A stretch of 64,000 nucleotides of DNA from Hyaloscypha bicolor E (Eukaryota; Ascomycota; Leotiomycetes; Helotiales; Hyaloscyphaceae), in NCBI RefSeq assembly GCF_002865645.1, contig NW_020194544.1, positions 62,001-126,000 on the forward strand. Direction: 5' to 3'. Below are positions 25,323 through 34,878 of this stretch, piece by piece. The first letter of the stretch is position 1. Each line of letters opens with the position of its first letter. A model generated the notes under the pieces. That model ran no database searches, was not told the origin of the DNA, and was given only the letters and a program-made list of their open reading frames with translations. Made by a program: the position numbers and the translations under genes.

Positions 25323-25770
25323 TACGAAGATTGCGGCATAAAGTGACGGGATTACAGGGCATTTACGTTCGCATAGGGGTGTTAGCGGACTCCAGGGTGT
25401 GGCTTAAGGTACTGCGCCTGCTAAAAGCCTTGTAACTCTAGGCCTGAACCCCTAAAACAAGGGCTGTGAGACATTTCCAAGGTGGTGGAAAATCTTCAAG
25501 GGTTAAGGTATTGCTGGCGGAGCAACCGTAGTGCTCGGGCGCTGTGAGAGAGCTATTATAGGACCCTTTAGCGAGTCTGCCCCTGTAAGTACAGGGGATA
25601 TGCCTTCTAAAGGTGTGGTACCCCTTGTTTATGGTTTATAGCGTGCTTATAGGAGAGTAGCCTGGAAATATAGGGGACTTTAGTGGGTGAGTGTAGTAGA
25701 AAGTGGCCTGAACGTGGACTTGCGGTACAAATGCCCTGTAATCCCGTCACTTTATGCCGCAATCTTCGTA
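25323..25770. mobile_element. MITE with perfect 42-bp terminal inverted repeats (Tc1/mariner-type)
   Basis: Bases 25323-25364 and 25729-25770 are exact reverse complements over 42 bp. Both ends carry TA outermost, so the element proper may be 25325-25768 with a TA target duplication, the hallmark of Tc1/mariner/pogo elements. The 360 bp between the repeats encode nothing longer than about 20-60 codons and no transposase motif. It is therefore a non-autonomous element needing transposase from elsewhere. Perfect repeats suggest recent movement or strong gene conversion, and there is no RIP signature. Confidence 0.9.
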
Positions 25771-25999
25771 CAGTCTGTCAACCTTCAATATATCGATTTT
25801 CCATCAATAAATCGATTACTTTTCAATAGTAAGCCAGCCGTTGTTGCTCCAGTTGCCAATTCTGATCAAGAAACGGATGATGGGTAGAGGTGTAATAGGG
25901 CTCATCGAATGTGGACATTGAGTAAGATTGTACGAAATAAGTGTCCAGCGTCTTCTTTCATGTCACGTTGGAGAGACAGCTTCGGTGGGAGATGCTGTA

Positions 26000-26130
26000 T
26001 ACGAAGATTGCGGCGGAATGCGGCATAAAGTGACGGGATTACAGGGCATTTGTACCGCATGTTCACTTTCAGGCCACTTTCTACCGCACTTACTCACTAA
26101 AGCCCACTATATTTCCAGGCCACTCTCCTA
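26000..26130. mobile_element. Half copy of the same MITE, inverted
   Basis: This stretch matches the reverse complement of about 25,650-25,770: the terminal repeat followed by the subterminal blocks CAGGCCACTTTCTAC and CTATATTTCCAGGC. It differs by a 10-bp insertion (CGGAATGCGG) inside the terminal repeat and scattered substitutions. No opposite end was found downstream, so it is a truncated or solo end. It lies 230 bp from the complete element and inverted with respect to its right end. Confidence 0.8.
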
Positions 26131-26329
26131 CTTATGGTACTCGTGGAAACAAAGGTTAATTTGGTTCCAGCAGGTTCTGCGCTAACAAGGATAATTGACT
26201 AATCGTTCTTTCAATTTCGAAGAAGTATTACCTGAATCAGTTTGGCTTGGAAGTGAAGGCTTTACATCTGTTTCCCCGGGTACGAAGTACGGTGCCGCCT
26301 TCATACAGTCTAAGCCGGGCCCCCTGGCT

Positions 26330-26498
26330 AGCGTGGACCATGTCTTGCCAGACGAAGGGATAAAGTGAACTCGTGAAAATCCCGACGTCTTTGGGGCCTC
26401 AGTGATCGCCGATACGAATTGATAGAACAGCTTGGTGGTTGCCGCGCCGAGAGAGATGACCCGGCGACTGATGCCGCAGCGGATAATGGGTCGCTCAT
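26330..26498 (-). pseudogene. Relic of fungal NLR/STAND N-terminal domain
   Basis: On the minus strand an ATG at 26496-26498 opens MSDPLSAAASVAG, then the homology continues one frame over as ISLGAATTKLFYQFVSAI and TEAPKT. This pattern matches the helical N-terminal domain found at the start of many fungal NACHT/ankyrin and related STAND proteins (family knowledge: begins M-x-D-P-L-S-x-x-A-S-V-A-G-L). A single missing base after the VAG codons breaks the frame, and nothing like a NACHT or repeat domain follows. It is a short broken remnant next to MITE ends. The assignment rests on my recognition of a short motif. Confidence 0.45.
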
Positions 26499-26955
26499 TG
26501 TCTGGCAAGAGAAAAGAGGGTTCCTTCCTCTGGTGCCCGGCATTCGAGGTTTTGTTCCCGCCTGTCCAGACGAGGCTGCTGAGCTGCGCCACTTTGAATG
26601 AGGCCGTGTATGGAAGTCTCGCAAAATGAGGCGGTCTGATCAGGCTTTTACTTGGCTCGTTGCAAAACACGAAATATCACGTAATTCTGTAATTCAGTGC
26701 AAGGCAGTTCCTGATTATGATAATAAATTTGGCAAGCAGAGAAGCTGTGAAATGTTTTCTGTTCGAAGTCATAAGCTTATCCGAAAGTGATACATGCCTC
26801 CTAAAGTATTTAAAACTCCGAGCTCCTCCCAATGATTAAAGTCTATGGTATATCCCATTCCCTGCAAATTTTTCTTTGCTCCGCGCTATGACTTTAAGTC
26901 CTGTGGTTAGCCCCTCCAATTTGCTCTTCCCACCTATTAAAACGAAATCGACAGT

Positions 26956-28002
26956 CTAGAGCAGTGCCACCACACCCCCGAGCCCCAAGAACGCGATCAA
27001 TGCCAAGTTCGGCGCCACTCCTCCCATTGCCATGGAGGCTTTCTTTATACCCTTCGTCACTTTGAGGTTGAAGTTCGAGGCCGAGAAGGTAACATTAGAG
27101 GTTGCATGGAAGGCCTCCGTTCCATATTGTACCGACCCGAGGTAAGTTGTCGCTGGAAGTAAATTATGGCTCGTGAGATAATCGAAGAGTGGGGAGATGT
27201 CGAAGTTGAAGCTGGTGATGTTGGACGCGGCCAGCCAGGAGAAGACGGTCTGACCGTTGCCGTTAGGGCCTGTGTAGAGCGAACTATGAAGCAATTAGTC
27301 AATGATCAACCAGCAAAGATGTTGATAGAGGCTTACAATGTTGTTCCATTCAGCTTGTATGTGGGAGGGGTCTTGGTGATGTTGGCCCCGATGGCGTTCG
27401 CATAACCAAATTGTCCCATCCAGACCATGACTTCGTATTTTGGCTTTGTTGAGCTGCTAGATGCGGTGATACGATTGGGATCCAGAAACATGTCGATCAC
27501 AACATCTGCTGATGCACCAATGGCAGACAGGCTGCTCGAGCCGTCGCTTGGTGTCATGGACCAGTCGACCGCAAGGTTCAAAGAGGTAAGGTTCAACAGC
27601 TGAACTGGGAGTTGAGTCGATACAAGCCTGACGTTGGGGAATGCGTGAACGTTGTCCTGATTCTTGGTCCATTTCCATGTGGCGCTGAAACTATCGTCAC
27701 CAGCGGGGATCTTCGACTGTGAGTTAGTATTCATAAACACAGGTCAGGAGAGGTAGGACTTACGCTGATACATGACGCGCCCGAGCCATCATTTCCCCAT
27801 GCATCCGTACTGACTATTCAGGTCAGATATCGCGATGTTGGCCAAGAGTTTTTTATAACTTACAGATGTTCTGAGACGCAGCACTTGTGAGGGTATCGAA
27901 GTCCCCACAGTAAACCCTGGTGGTGGAGGATGAGGCTGTTGGGGCTGCTGCACAAAGAACGGAAGCGAACAACGCTGAGGAAAACAACCTTAAGAGCGCC
28001 AT
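26956..28002 (-). CDS. Secreted glycoside hydrolase family 12 endoglucanase with GPI-type tail
   Basis: Four exons (28002-27864, 27813-27764, 27716-27337, 27283-26956) with GT-AG introns join to a 298-residue protein. Family knowledge: GH12 enzymes cut beta-1,4-glucan or xyloglucan chains in plant walls with retention of configuration. Seen: a signal peptide (MALLRLFSSALFASVLCAAA), a conserved WGNDGSGASCI block, the nucleophile Glu in KYEVMVWMGQFG, and the acid/base Glu in QYGTEAF, in the family order. The C-terminus ends with a Ser/Lys-rich spacer and a hydrophobic stretch (APNLALIAFLGLGGVVALL), as in GPI-anchor signals; this is unusual because most GH12 proteins end right after the catalytic domain. 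All splice junctions keep the frame. It diverges from the P450 gene across 1.06 kb. Likely role: surface-held plant or fungal glucan hydrolysis. Confidence 0.9.
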
Positions 28003-29064
28003 TATTTTATTAAGTTGTATGCTAGTTTAGAAGACCTAGAAGGATTCGAGGAAGTAAAGCTTTTGCGGTTCAGGTTTTGGGATTGCACAGAGGGCATCCA
28101 TTGCGGTGAGGCTCCCTTTTGTTTTATATTTCTTCTCTCATTTCTTCTCTCACGTAATATTATTTTTAGATTTGCTGAGTGAGACCCGTGGGCAGAGGCG
28201 CTGGCACAGGGGAGGCGGAGAGGCACAGTGGCGCCATTTTGTCGGGGCTGAGCCTCAGCCGCAGCCCGGAACTTTATGGCCGCCTCCGAAATTTCTCACG
28301 CACCTAAGACTGCGGCTTTCTCATCTTTATCGATAGGCGCAAACAACGAGGCCCCACTCGTCAGACCGATACTCAGCTTTTCCAGATGTGGGCGCCATGA
28401 CTCAGCCAAGTGAACAGCAGAAAGGCTCCTTCACAGTCTAGCAGTCTCACAGCATCAGCATATCCACTTAAGATGGAACGTCGCCCACCATCCCAAGCAA
28501 CATGGGCGTTTCTGACTCCTCCGGCCGATACCCAACTCTGAAACTCTTTATCCGGCTGTCGATCTCAAGGCTGTTTTTTGCCAAGGCTGTCTCAGCTCGG
28601 AGGGTAGATCACGTGACTACAATGTACAGGATTTACCGTGACGCCTGGAGAAAGCCGATCTACCCTCACTCATATTCCCCAACTTTCAGGCTTTACCAAA
28701 ATCAATCGTGGTACACTTGCATCCCCGTCTGGCGCGTCTGCCCGGCTTCCTGGGCAAATGCTAAACGCCACGTGCAGCCGTGGTGGGGGAGGACGGCGTC
28801 CACCCACATTCCGAGCCCCTCGAAAAGGCCTCGATTTCACCACAATATGGATTGGCAACTTTTGGTGATAGTTGGCGGAGTCTGCGGGGATATGGAGTAG
28901 TTCTAAGTGCACTATGTTCGCATAAGTATCCTAGCTTCCGCCCTTTTCCTTCCTTCAACGAATGCATTTTTCATTCCCTTCCTACCAGTCCTCATTTACG
29001 CAATCACGGAGAAATGAGTCTGGGCTCTTGAAAGATTGTGCTCATCTCAATATTACTCCAGACT
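28003..29064. other. Divergent intergenic region between GH12 and P450
   Basis: Holds the 5' regions of both divergent genes. A TCACGTGAC palindrome, a typical bHLH/bZIP-type site, lies at about 28,609-28,617. No further gene is supported; several short ORFs lack homology. Confidence 0.5.
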
Positions 29065-30734
29065 ATGCCTCGTCTGCCTATTGCAACGCAGACCTTTCCT
29101 TCTTTCATGCTAATATCAGCTGGTATTTCGCTTGTGGTTGTTGGCTGGCTTGTCTACGTTCGTCTCCACCAGGAACATTTCACTGCGAGGGGAAAACACT
29201 AAACGGCTATCCCAGATCATTTACCATGCTTACGTAACGCCTCTTCGACATATACCCGGGCCATGGTACGCAAAATTTACTCATCTCTGGCTGAAAGTCC
29301 AGGTACTCGGAGGTCGACGCGTCCAGTACATCCACGCACTTCATCAAATATATGGCCCCATCGTGCACATTTCTCCTGCAGAGATCGCAGTCGCAGATTT
29401 TGATATCTTCCGCGAAATTCATAGGATCAAGTCCGGCTACCTTAAAAGCCCTTGGTATCAAGAGTTCGGTCCGCCGGGGATCTTTACCATGATCGATCCT
29501 CACCGGCATGCAAAGCGAAGACAGCTACTCGCGCGAGGGTTTAGTAAGTCATATCTACGACAGAACTGGGAGCCTATGGTCAAGGAGAAAGCGGAGACGG
29601 CGGTGGAGAAGATCAAAAGAGACGCTCAAAGAGGGACGGCAGATATTCTAAAGTGGTGGACCTTTTACACGACAGATACTGTTGGCCAGTTGTCGTTTGG
29701 AGAGTCGTTTCACATGCTAGAACAAGAGGAGGTGAATCATTTCCCCCGCTTTAATATAGCTTGAATCATTGATTTGAATGGCAAGCTAAATCTTTGCATG
29801 TAGAAAAATACCTACATTTATGTCCTCGAGTCGGCTCTTATGATGAGTGGAATCCAGACAGAGCTTCCTTTCCTTCGATTCTGCAGGTATCTACCCCTGC
29901 TATCTATCCGAAGACTCTTCCGCGCAGACGACTACCTTCTGGAGTACGGCACTCGTGCGGTAGCAAATGTCAAGGGGCAGGAGGGTCACACCAGCAACGT
30001 CTTCTCTACCATCTCCGCCGAAGCGGAGAAAGTAAACATTGCCCTCTCGCCCCTGGACGTAAATCGCGAAGCGGGAAATTTCATCGTCGCTGGATCTGAC
30101 ACCACCGCCATCACACTCACGTACCTGACCTGGGCAGTCTTGAAACAGCCTGGACTTCAAAGAGCTCTGGAGGGCGAAGTCCATAGTTTAAAGTATGATT
30201 TTGCGGATGCCGATCTTGAAGCTCTGCCTCTACTCAACGCGGTGATCGAAGAAACTCTCAGATTATACGGCGCGGCACCAGCCAGTCTTCCACGGACAAC
30301 CCCTCCAGGTGGTGCAACCCACGGTGGATACTTCGTTCCTGGCGGCACTACTGTCAGCACACAAGCTTTCACAATCCACCGCGATAGCTCTCTCTTCCCC
30401 AATCCAGACAAGTATATAAGTCCTTTCCTCCCCAGCCACCTACCCGGCTAATATAAAATCCAGATTCGACCCTTCCCGCTTCCTTCATAGAGAGAAACTA
30501 TCCGCAAATGCTTCTGCCGCCCTTCATGCTTTTGGTGCTGGCTCGAGGGTCTGTCTTGGAATTCATCTTGCTCGTATGGAGCTTCGGATTGCAGCATGTT
30601 TGTTTTTCCGTGAATGCGTTGGTGCGAAATTGGCGGGCACCTGCACGGATGAAAGTATGGAGATGGAGAACTATTTCCTCATAGCTCCCAAGTCTCACCG
30701 CTGTGAAATAATGTTGGAAGCAAACGTTTCCTGA
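29065..30734 (+). CDS. Cytochrome P450 monooxygenase
   Basis: Four exons (29065-29157, 29216-29731, 29804-30411, 30464-30734) give 495 residues. The first intron (58 nt, GTTCGT donor, ACTAAAC branch, CCCAG acceptor) is needed to join the N-terminal membrane helix (LISAGISLVVVGWLVY) to the Pro-rich hinge PLRHIPGPWY. Other landmarks: the I-helix oxygen-binding FIVAGSDTTA, the ExxR helix EETLRLY, and the heme-thiolate loop FGAGSRVCLG with the cysteine ligand. Family knowledge: such microsomal enzymes take electrons from NADPH-P450 reductase and oxidise lipophilic substrates; the subfamily and substrate cannot be told. The gene is intact. It lies near a FAD monooxygenase and a SnoaL-like protein, so a tailoring role in a small pathway is possible, although no polyketide, peptide or terpene synthase is in the window. 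Confidence 0.93.
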
Positions 30735-31326
30735 GTGTTATGGCGTTGAATCAGAAAATATAGGACAAGGTTTTCAGAATAGATCACCTTAATTACTGAA
30801 TGTCGAAGACATTATTGCATGGCAATAGCGCACCAGGCTTTTGGCCAATGAGAAACCACCAAGCCAATCGAAGACGAGAGAGACGCAAGTAGCGAACATG
30901 GAGGTCGCAGGCTAGACTACTGCTGTCTTGTCTTGTAATAGGCCTCCGTCTCGATAGACAAGGTCTGCAGATAACGACCCGAGGAAGCCTCTTTGGGTTC
31001 GGTGAGGGGGACTCTTTGCCCGGTTGGGGTGGCTGGGCAGCAGACCTCGAGCAGGCTACCCCTCCAAACACTCAACCTACGCGTGCGTTTGAAGCTCTGT
31101 CCTCTTATAATCTTGATCTTACAAGAGGTATGGGATTAAATGAAATTGTGAGGCGTGCTGGCCATAGAAGTAGAGGGTCATACCATAAGAGCTTTCGGCA
31201 ATTTCGGAGTCAAAAAATGGAATGCAAATGAAATACTCTGTGAACGATCTGATTGCAAAAGGATCAAGTAAGGAGTAAAACTTGCTTGCTTCGTCTCCAC
31301 CCCCAGCTCAACTCCAGATCTTAACA
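30735..31326. other. Convergent intergenic region
   Basis: About 590 bp between the 3' ends of the P450 and the SnoaL-like gene. I see no supported gene here; it probably holds both 3' UTRs. Confidence 0.5.
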
Positions 31327-31809
31327 TCAATCGAAGAAAGCACTCTTCTGCTCTACAAGCTTTGCACTGTCCAACCACTCAATCATCCGCTTAATCTTCC
31401 CGTCCTCCTCAAACCAAAACGTGTAAACATACTGTTGTTCGTAAGCACCCCCTGTAACCACTGCATCCGCTTTAGCCGTCGCAAACAACACGACCTTCTT
31501 CGCCTTTGGGTCTTCAACAATGTCGGATATATTCAACTTCCAGTTTGCGAGACGAGGAATTACGGAGCCGCCAAAGAAAGCGCGGTAGGTCTCGTTGTCC
31601 ATTGCAGGCTGCGCAAGACTTGCTATGAGATGAAAGTCAGTAGCAAAGAGGCGGGAACTAAGGGAATGGGGACTACCAGGCTGCACTTCGGTGACGCAGC
31701 CGGGTGTTCGGATGTTCATTATGTTGTCAATAGACCAGCTTTCGTAGGCGGCTACTACGTTCAATGCTGCCTTTCCGAGAGCGGATGTTGAGCTTGCTGA
31801 AGCCATCAT
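31327..31809 (-). CDS. SnoaL/NTF2-like small protein
   Basis: Two exons (31809-31677 and 31622-31327) with a 54-nt intron give 142 residues. The intron is divisible by three, so an unspliced frame also stays open, but splicing restores the conserved block EVQPASLAQPAMDNETYRAFF (a run typical of this fungal family). Other features are YESWSIDNIM near the start and KVVLFATAKADAVV and YVYTFWFEEDGKIKRMIEW towards the end, matching the cone-shaped alpha+beta fold. There is no signal peptide. Family knowledge: SnoaL-like proteins include polyketide cyclases, dehydratases and proteins of unknown function; many lie in fungal secondary-metabolite clusters. Specific activity here is unknown. It is convergent with the P450 gene. 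Confidence 0.85.
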   Translation of the reverse strand: MMASASSTSALGKAALNVVAAYESWSIDNIMNIRTPGCVTEVQPGSPHSLSSRLFATDFHLIASLAQPAMDNETYRAFFGGSVIPRLANWKLNISDIVEDPKAKKVVLFATAKADAVVTGGAYEQQYVYTFWFEEDGKIKRMIEWLDSAKLVEQKSAFFD

Positions 31810-32424
31810 AAAAGCATATAGTGTTGAGGGGAGCTGGGGGAGATTGAAACGAGGTTGGCAAGCGGACCATTAGTGGTGTTCTGAGGAGGTGCTATCTGGT
31901 CTCATTATAGACCGATGGATGGTATGCAGAAGCGTTATGCCGCAGCCAAGACTCCATCGCCCCCAAAGATAGGGAATTTTCGATTAGTAAGCCTCAAGTC
32001 TTACGTTATATGTAATCTCGGTTGGGCAGGCTGGTCAGCTGGTTAGCATCATATGCTAAAAATGGAGGACTGATTACATATTAAGTTATTACGCTCTAAA
32101 GCAATTGATTCGTGGGCCGCTGACGGGTTCTCGCTTCGCTAACTAAGTCTACCCCTTTTCCAAGCTCCTGAGCTGTCGCCTCGCTACCCCTTTATTCCAC
32201 TGTGCATCACGTGCATGCCATTTACCCTGAACTTCACCCCACTGTGAAGGAAAGCAATGGAAATGCCCTTGAAACGACAGAGGAGGGAGGTGTTTCCATA
32301 GAGCATACCAAGCCTACCAAGCCAAATATATGGCTCTCGTATGAGTAAAATAGCCTTCTGTTCTGTTCAATCGAGGGATTCGAGGTCAAGCCCGGACGAA
32401 GCTAGGTTATCTACTATTAGACTG
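31810..32424. other. Intergenic region upstream of SnoaL-like gene
   Basis: About 615 bp. The part next to 31,810 is the likely promoter. CACGTG occurs near 32,208. No ORF with recognisable domain. Confidence 0.5.
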
Positions 32425-32628
32425 TACAGTAAAAACTCGCTATAAGGATAGGGGTTTTGTCGCCGATTCTTAAGGATATACCAAGGTATCCTTATATCAA
32501 GGATTACGTGCAGAGATATATAAATAGAAATATTACTAGGATTTGAAGATATATACAGAACCTCTCCATTCTAAGGCCTCACAATGCCCCAATTACCTGT
32601 AGATAATTCAATTACAGCTTGCTGTACC

Positions 32629-32724
32629 TTACGCTGGTGGATTTGCGTGCTTCCATCGCCGTACGGCACGTCGATCGGCCTCTGTCGTCGCTCTGCGCCT
32701 CTTTTTAGCCTGTTGGGGAGCCAT
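32629..32724 (-). pseudogene. Fragment resembling pogo/CENP-B-type transposase DNA-binding region
   Basis: From the ATG at 32722-32724 the minus strand reads MAPQQAKKRRRATTEADRR followed by AVRRWKHANPPA and a stop. Basic residues followed by an A-x-R-R-A-x-R-x-x-x-x-x-N-P-x-A helix start resemble the N-terminal helix-turn-helix of CENP-B/pogo transposases. The frame also stays open upstream of this ATG. The remainder of the protein is deleted. Assignment is supported by the host element's TIR and TA duplication rather than by length. Confidence 0.5.
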
Positions 32725-32776
32725 AGGATCGGTGGGGGGGAGGGTAATAGGCTGTGAAGGCTCTGGAACAGGGAGA

Positions 32777-32875
32777 TTAATCGTTCGGCGCTTCCCACCC
32801 AGTTTCTCGTATTGCTGACCCTCACCCAGTAAGCGTGCTAAGCGAGAAACTGGGTGGGAAGCGCCGAACGATTAA
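32777..32875. repeat. Perfect 33-bp inverted repeat with 33-nt loop inside the pogo-like MITE
   Basis: Bases 32777-32809 and 32843-32875 are exact reverse complements. The arm includes TCGTTCGGCGCTTCCCACCC. The left arm overlaps the open frame upstream of the transposase fragment, so the right arm is an inverted duplication of coding sequence. As DNA or RNA this would form a strong hairpin. Confidence 0.9.
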
Positions 32876-33100
32876 CGCTTAGAGTGCGGGTTTACTGGTG
32901 CCTGAAGGCCTGACAGGAGCGGTAAATTAGCCCATCACGTGCATAATTATAAGGATAAAATACCAAAAAATCAAGGTTGGGATAAAAAATCGTAAGGATA
33001 ATCCTTATAGTAAGGATATCCTTAGCTCAGGGCTAATTTTTATTGGGATCCTAAGGTAGCATCCTTATATTGAGTATCCTTTTAGCGAGTTTTTACTGTA

Positions 33101-34878
33101 GAACGCGATATATTGCGGAGTAAACCGTGAGAATAAAGCTAACTGTCAGCCAATGAAAAGAGAAGCGGGGGGCAGTGCATGCTGTATCAATTACAAAAAA
33201 ACCTTAACACGTGACTGTAGTCTCGTGCCACCGCGACACCAGGGAAAATTTTCAAACCTGCAGCTTTCTTTTCTTTCCTACGAACCACGACCTTTTATCA
33301 ACTCCACCCCTCCAACCTGGCATATCCTCATGCCGCCATCACGCTCCAGCAAAGCGGAGGCTCTCCTCCGTCCGCCTTTCATACGTGAGGCGTTCACAAA
33401 TCGAGCTTTAGGTTGATTATCATTATTTAGCCTGGGGAGATATACACGAAAAGGGACAGTCTAAACCAAGAAAGTCTTGTCCACAGCCCCAGACTAGCCC
33501 AGTACGACCACCTTTTGGACCTCCAGGCCATCCGCCTCGGGAGAAAGCCCGAAAACTCCCCTTCTGGATCTCGATCTGGTTATCGCTTCTCCAGGATAAG
33601 TTAGTTTAATGTTCAGGGACGGACTGCGGCCGTAGACGCTAACGCTTGAAGGAAGAGAGACGAAAACTATTCCACCAAAGTCTTCTTATCGTCCGCAAAT
33701 AATCCTTATATAATCTCTAAGCCTTAATATGCCTCTATAGCCTAAGCCCCTTAATAATATAAATAAACCCAAATACAAAAATGCCCGTTAGATATGTCCC
33801 CAATATCTCCTCAACCCCGATTAAGGATACGTATTATTAGTATATAAAGGGTCGGACTCCCTTCGTTGGCAAGCGGAATAAGGTACCGATTTCTTATGAA
33901 GTCTCAGTCGATTAGAGACGGGCGGGCGAATCTTGTATATTGACATTTGAATAATAGAGGAGATACGAGTCTCGAGTCGAGGGGAGGAGTTAATTCGAGT
34001 CGGAGCGGTGGCGACGGTGAGGAGGAGATTCGCTGTCGTCAGATCGGGGGACTCAATCCTAGCCCTGTATTCTCCAAAGAGACTGTAATCGGTGGACTAA
34101 CTACTACAGGTTACCACACCGCACCACGAGGAGGTGTTGAGTCGTCGCGGTCCGAGGCGTTCACAAATCAAATCGCACAAAACCCCAACCGGATCTCGCG
34201 GGCTGCCGAATCCGAGCCCACAACCACCAAAACCTAGCACCATCCCGCAGATCATCACCACCTGACAGCACGCGAACAGCTCCGGGCTCCCAAGATGGGC
34301 AAATCAGGAATCTCATGTTGATATCTGATTGAGGTTTACTCAGCGCCAAGTGGCTGCTGCCGCAGTGCCGGCGTACATCCAAGGAACTGACTGCCGGCTT
34401 TTCCGGCAAAGGCAATCGCGCGTGTGCTCGCTGGCGCCGGCTCTACTCTCGAAGTAAATTCTGTACTTGCCTATCCATCGTTCACGAGACGTGCAGAGAC
34501 GAAGCAGAGACGAAGCAGCGACGATGTAGTGGGCTCTATGATCAAGGTAGACAGGTACAAGTAGGTGGTCGTTCTTTCCCCGTTTCTCCTCATCTACGTT
34601 GCATGTTCTGCTGCTACTGCCCTTCATTACTGTTCTTCTTGCATGCGCATCAGAAATTAGGATGCCCCGCAGCATTTTCATTTTGTCAACAAAGAACCAG
34701 TGCCGGATCTCTCGGATCTCTGGCGCCATACACGTCACACACGCACACTTTATTATCCCGCTGTCGCTCGTTTGCGAAGGACTGTCCCGCGGAGCCTCAT
34801 ATACCCTCCACTCCTCACCGCGCAGTGACATATCCTCCACGCCATCTTCTCCCATCAACACGGTAGCGACAAGCCAAC
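33101..34878. other. Intergenic with partly RIP-like insert and 16-bp direct repeats
   Basis: No intact gene. A 16-bp direct repeat GAGGCGTTCACAAATC occurs at 33387-33402 and 34154-34169, flanking 751 bp. Within it, about 33,690-33,960 is AT-rich with RIP texture and short coding-like traces, suggesting an old transposon fragment. From 34,600 to 34,878 a pyrimidine-rich stretch forms the probable promoter and leader of the PAP2-type gene. Confidence 0.55.

Larger units (their letters stand above)
32425..33100 (-). mobile_element. Deleted pogo-like DNA transposon (MITE) with TA duplication
   Basis: Terminal inverted repeats of about 24 bp (32427-32450 and 33075-33098, beginning CAGTAAAAACTCGCT) differ at one position and are flanked on both sides by TA. 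The CAGT start and TA duplication are typical of pogo/Fot1 elements. Subterminal AAGGATA motifs recur near both ends. Internally it keeps a minus-strand transposase fragment (32629-32724) and a 33-bp perfect internal inverted repeat. At 672 bp it cannot encode a full transposase of about 500 residues, so it is a non-autonomous deletion derivative. Confidence 0.88.

Noticed and set aside
26182..26670. 162-codon minus-strand frame as a complete gene
   Set aside because: Only a short middle part resembles an NLR N-terminal domain and it is frameshifted; the rest shows no homology, so only the relic was reported.
34340..34861. 173-codon minus-strand frame before the PAP2-type gene
   Set aside because: No domain, overlaps the likely promoter, and several competing frames exist on both strands.
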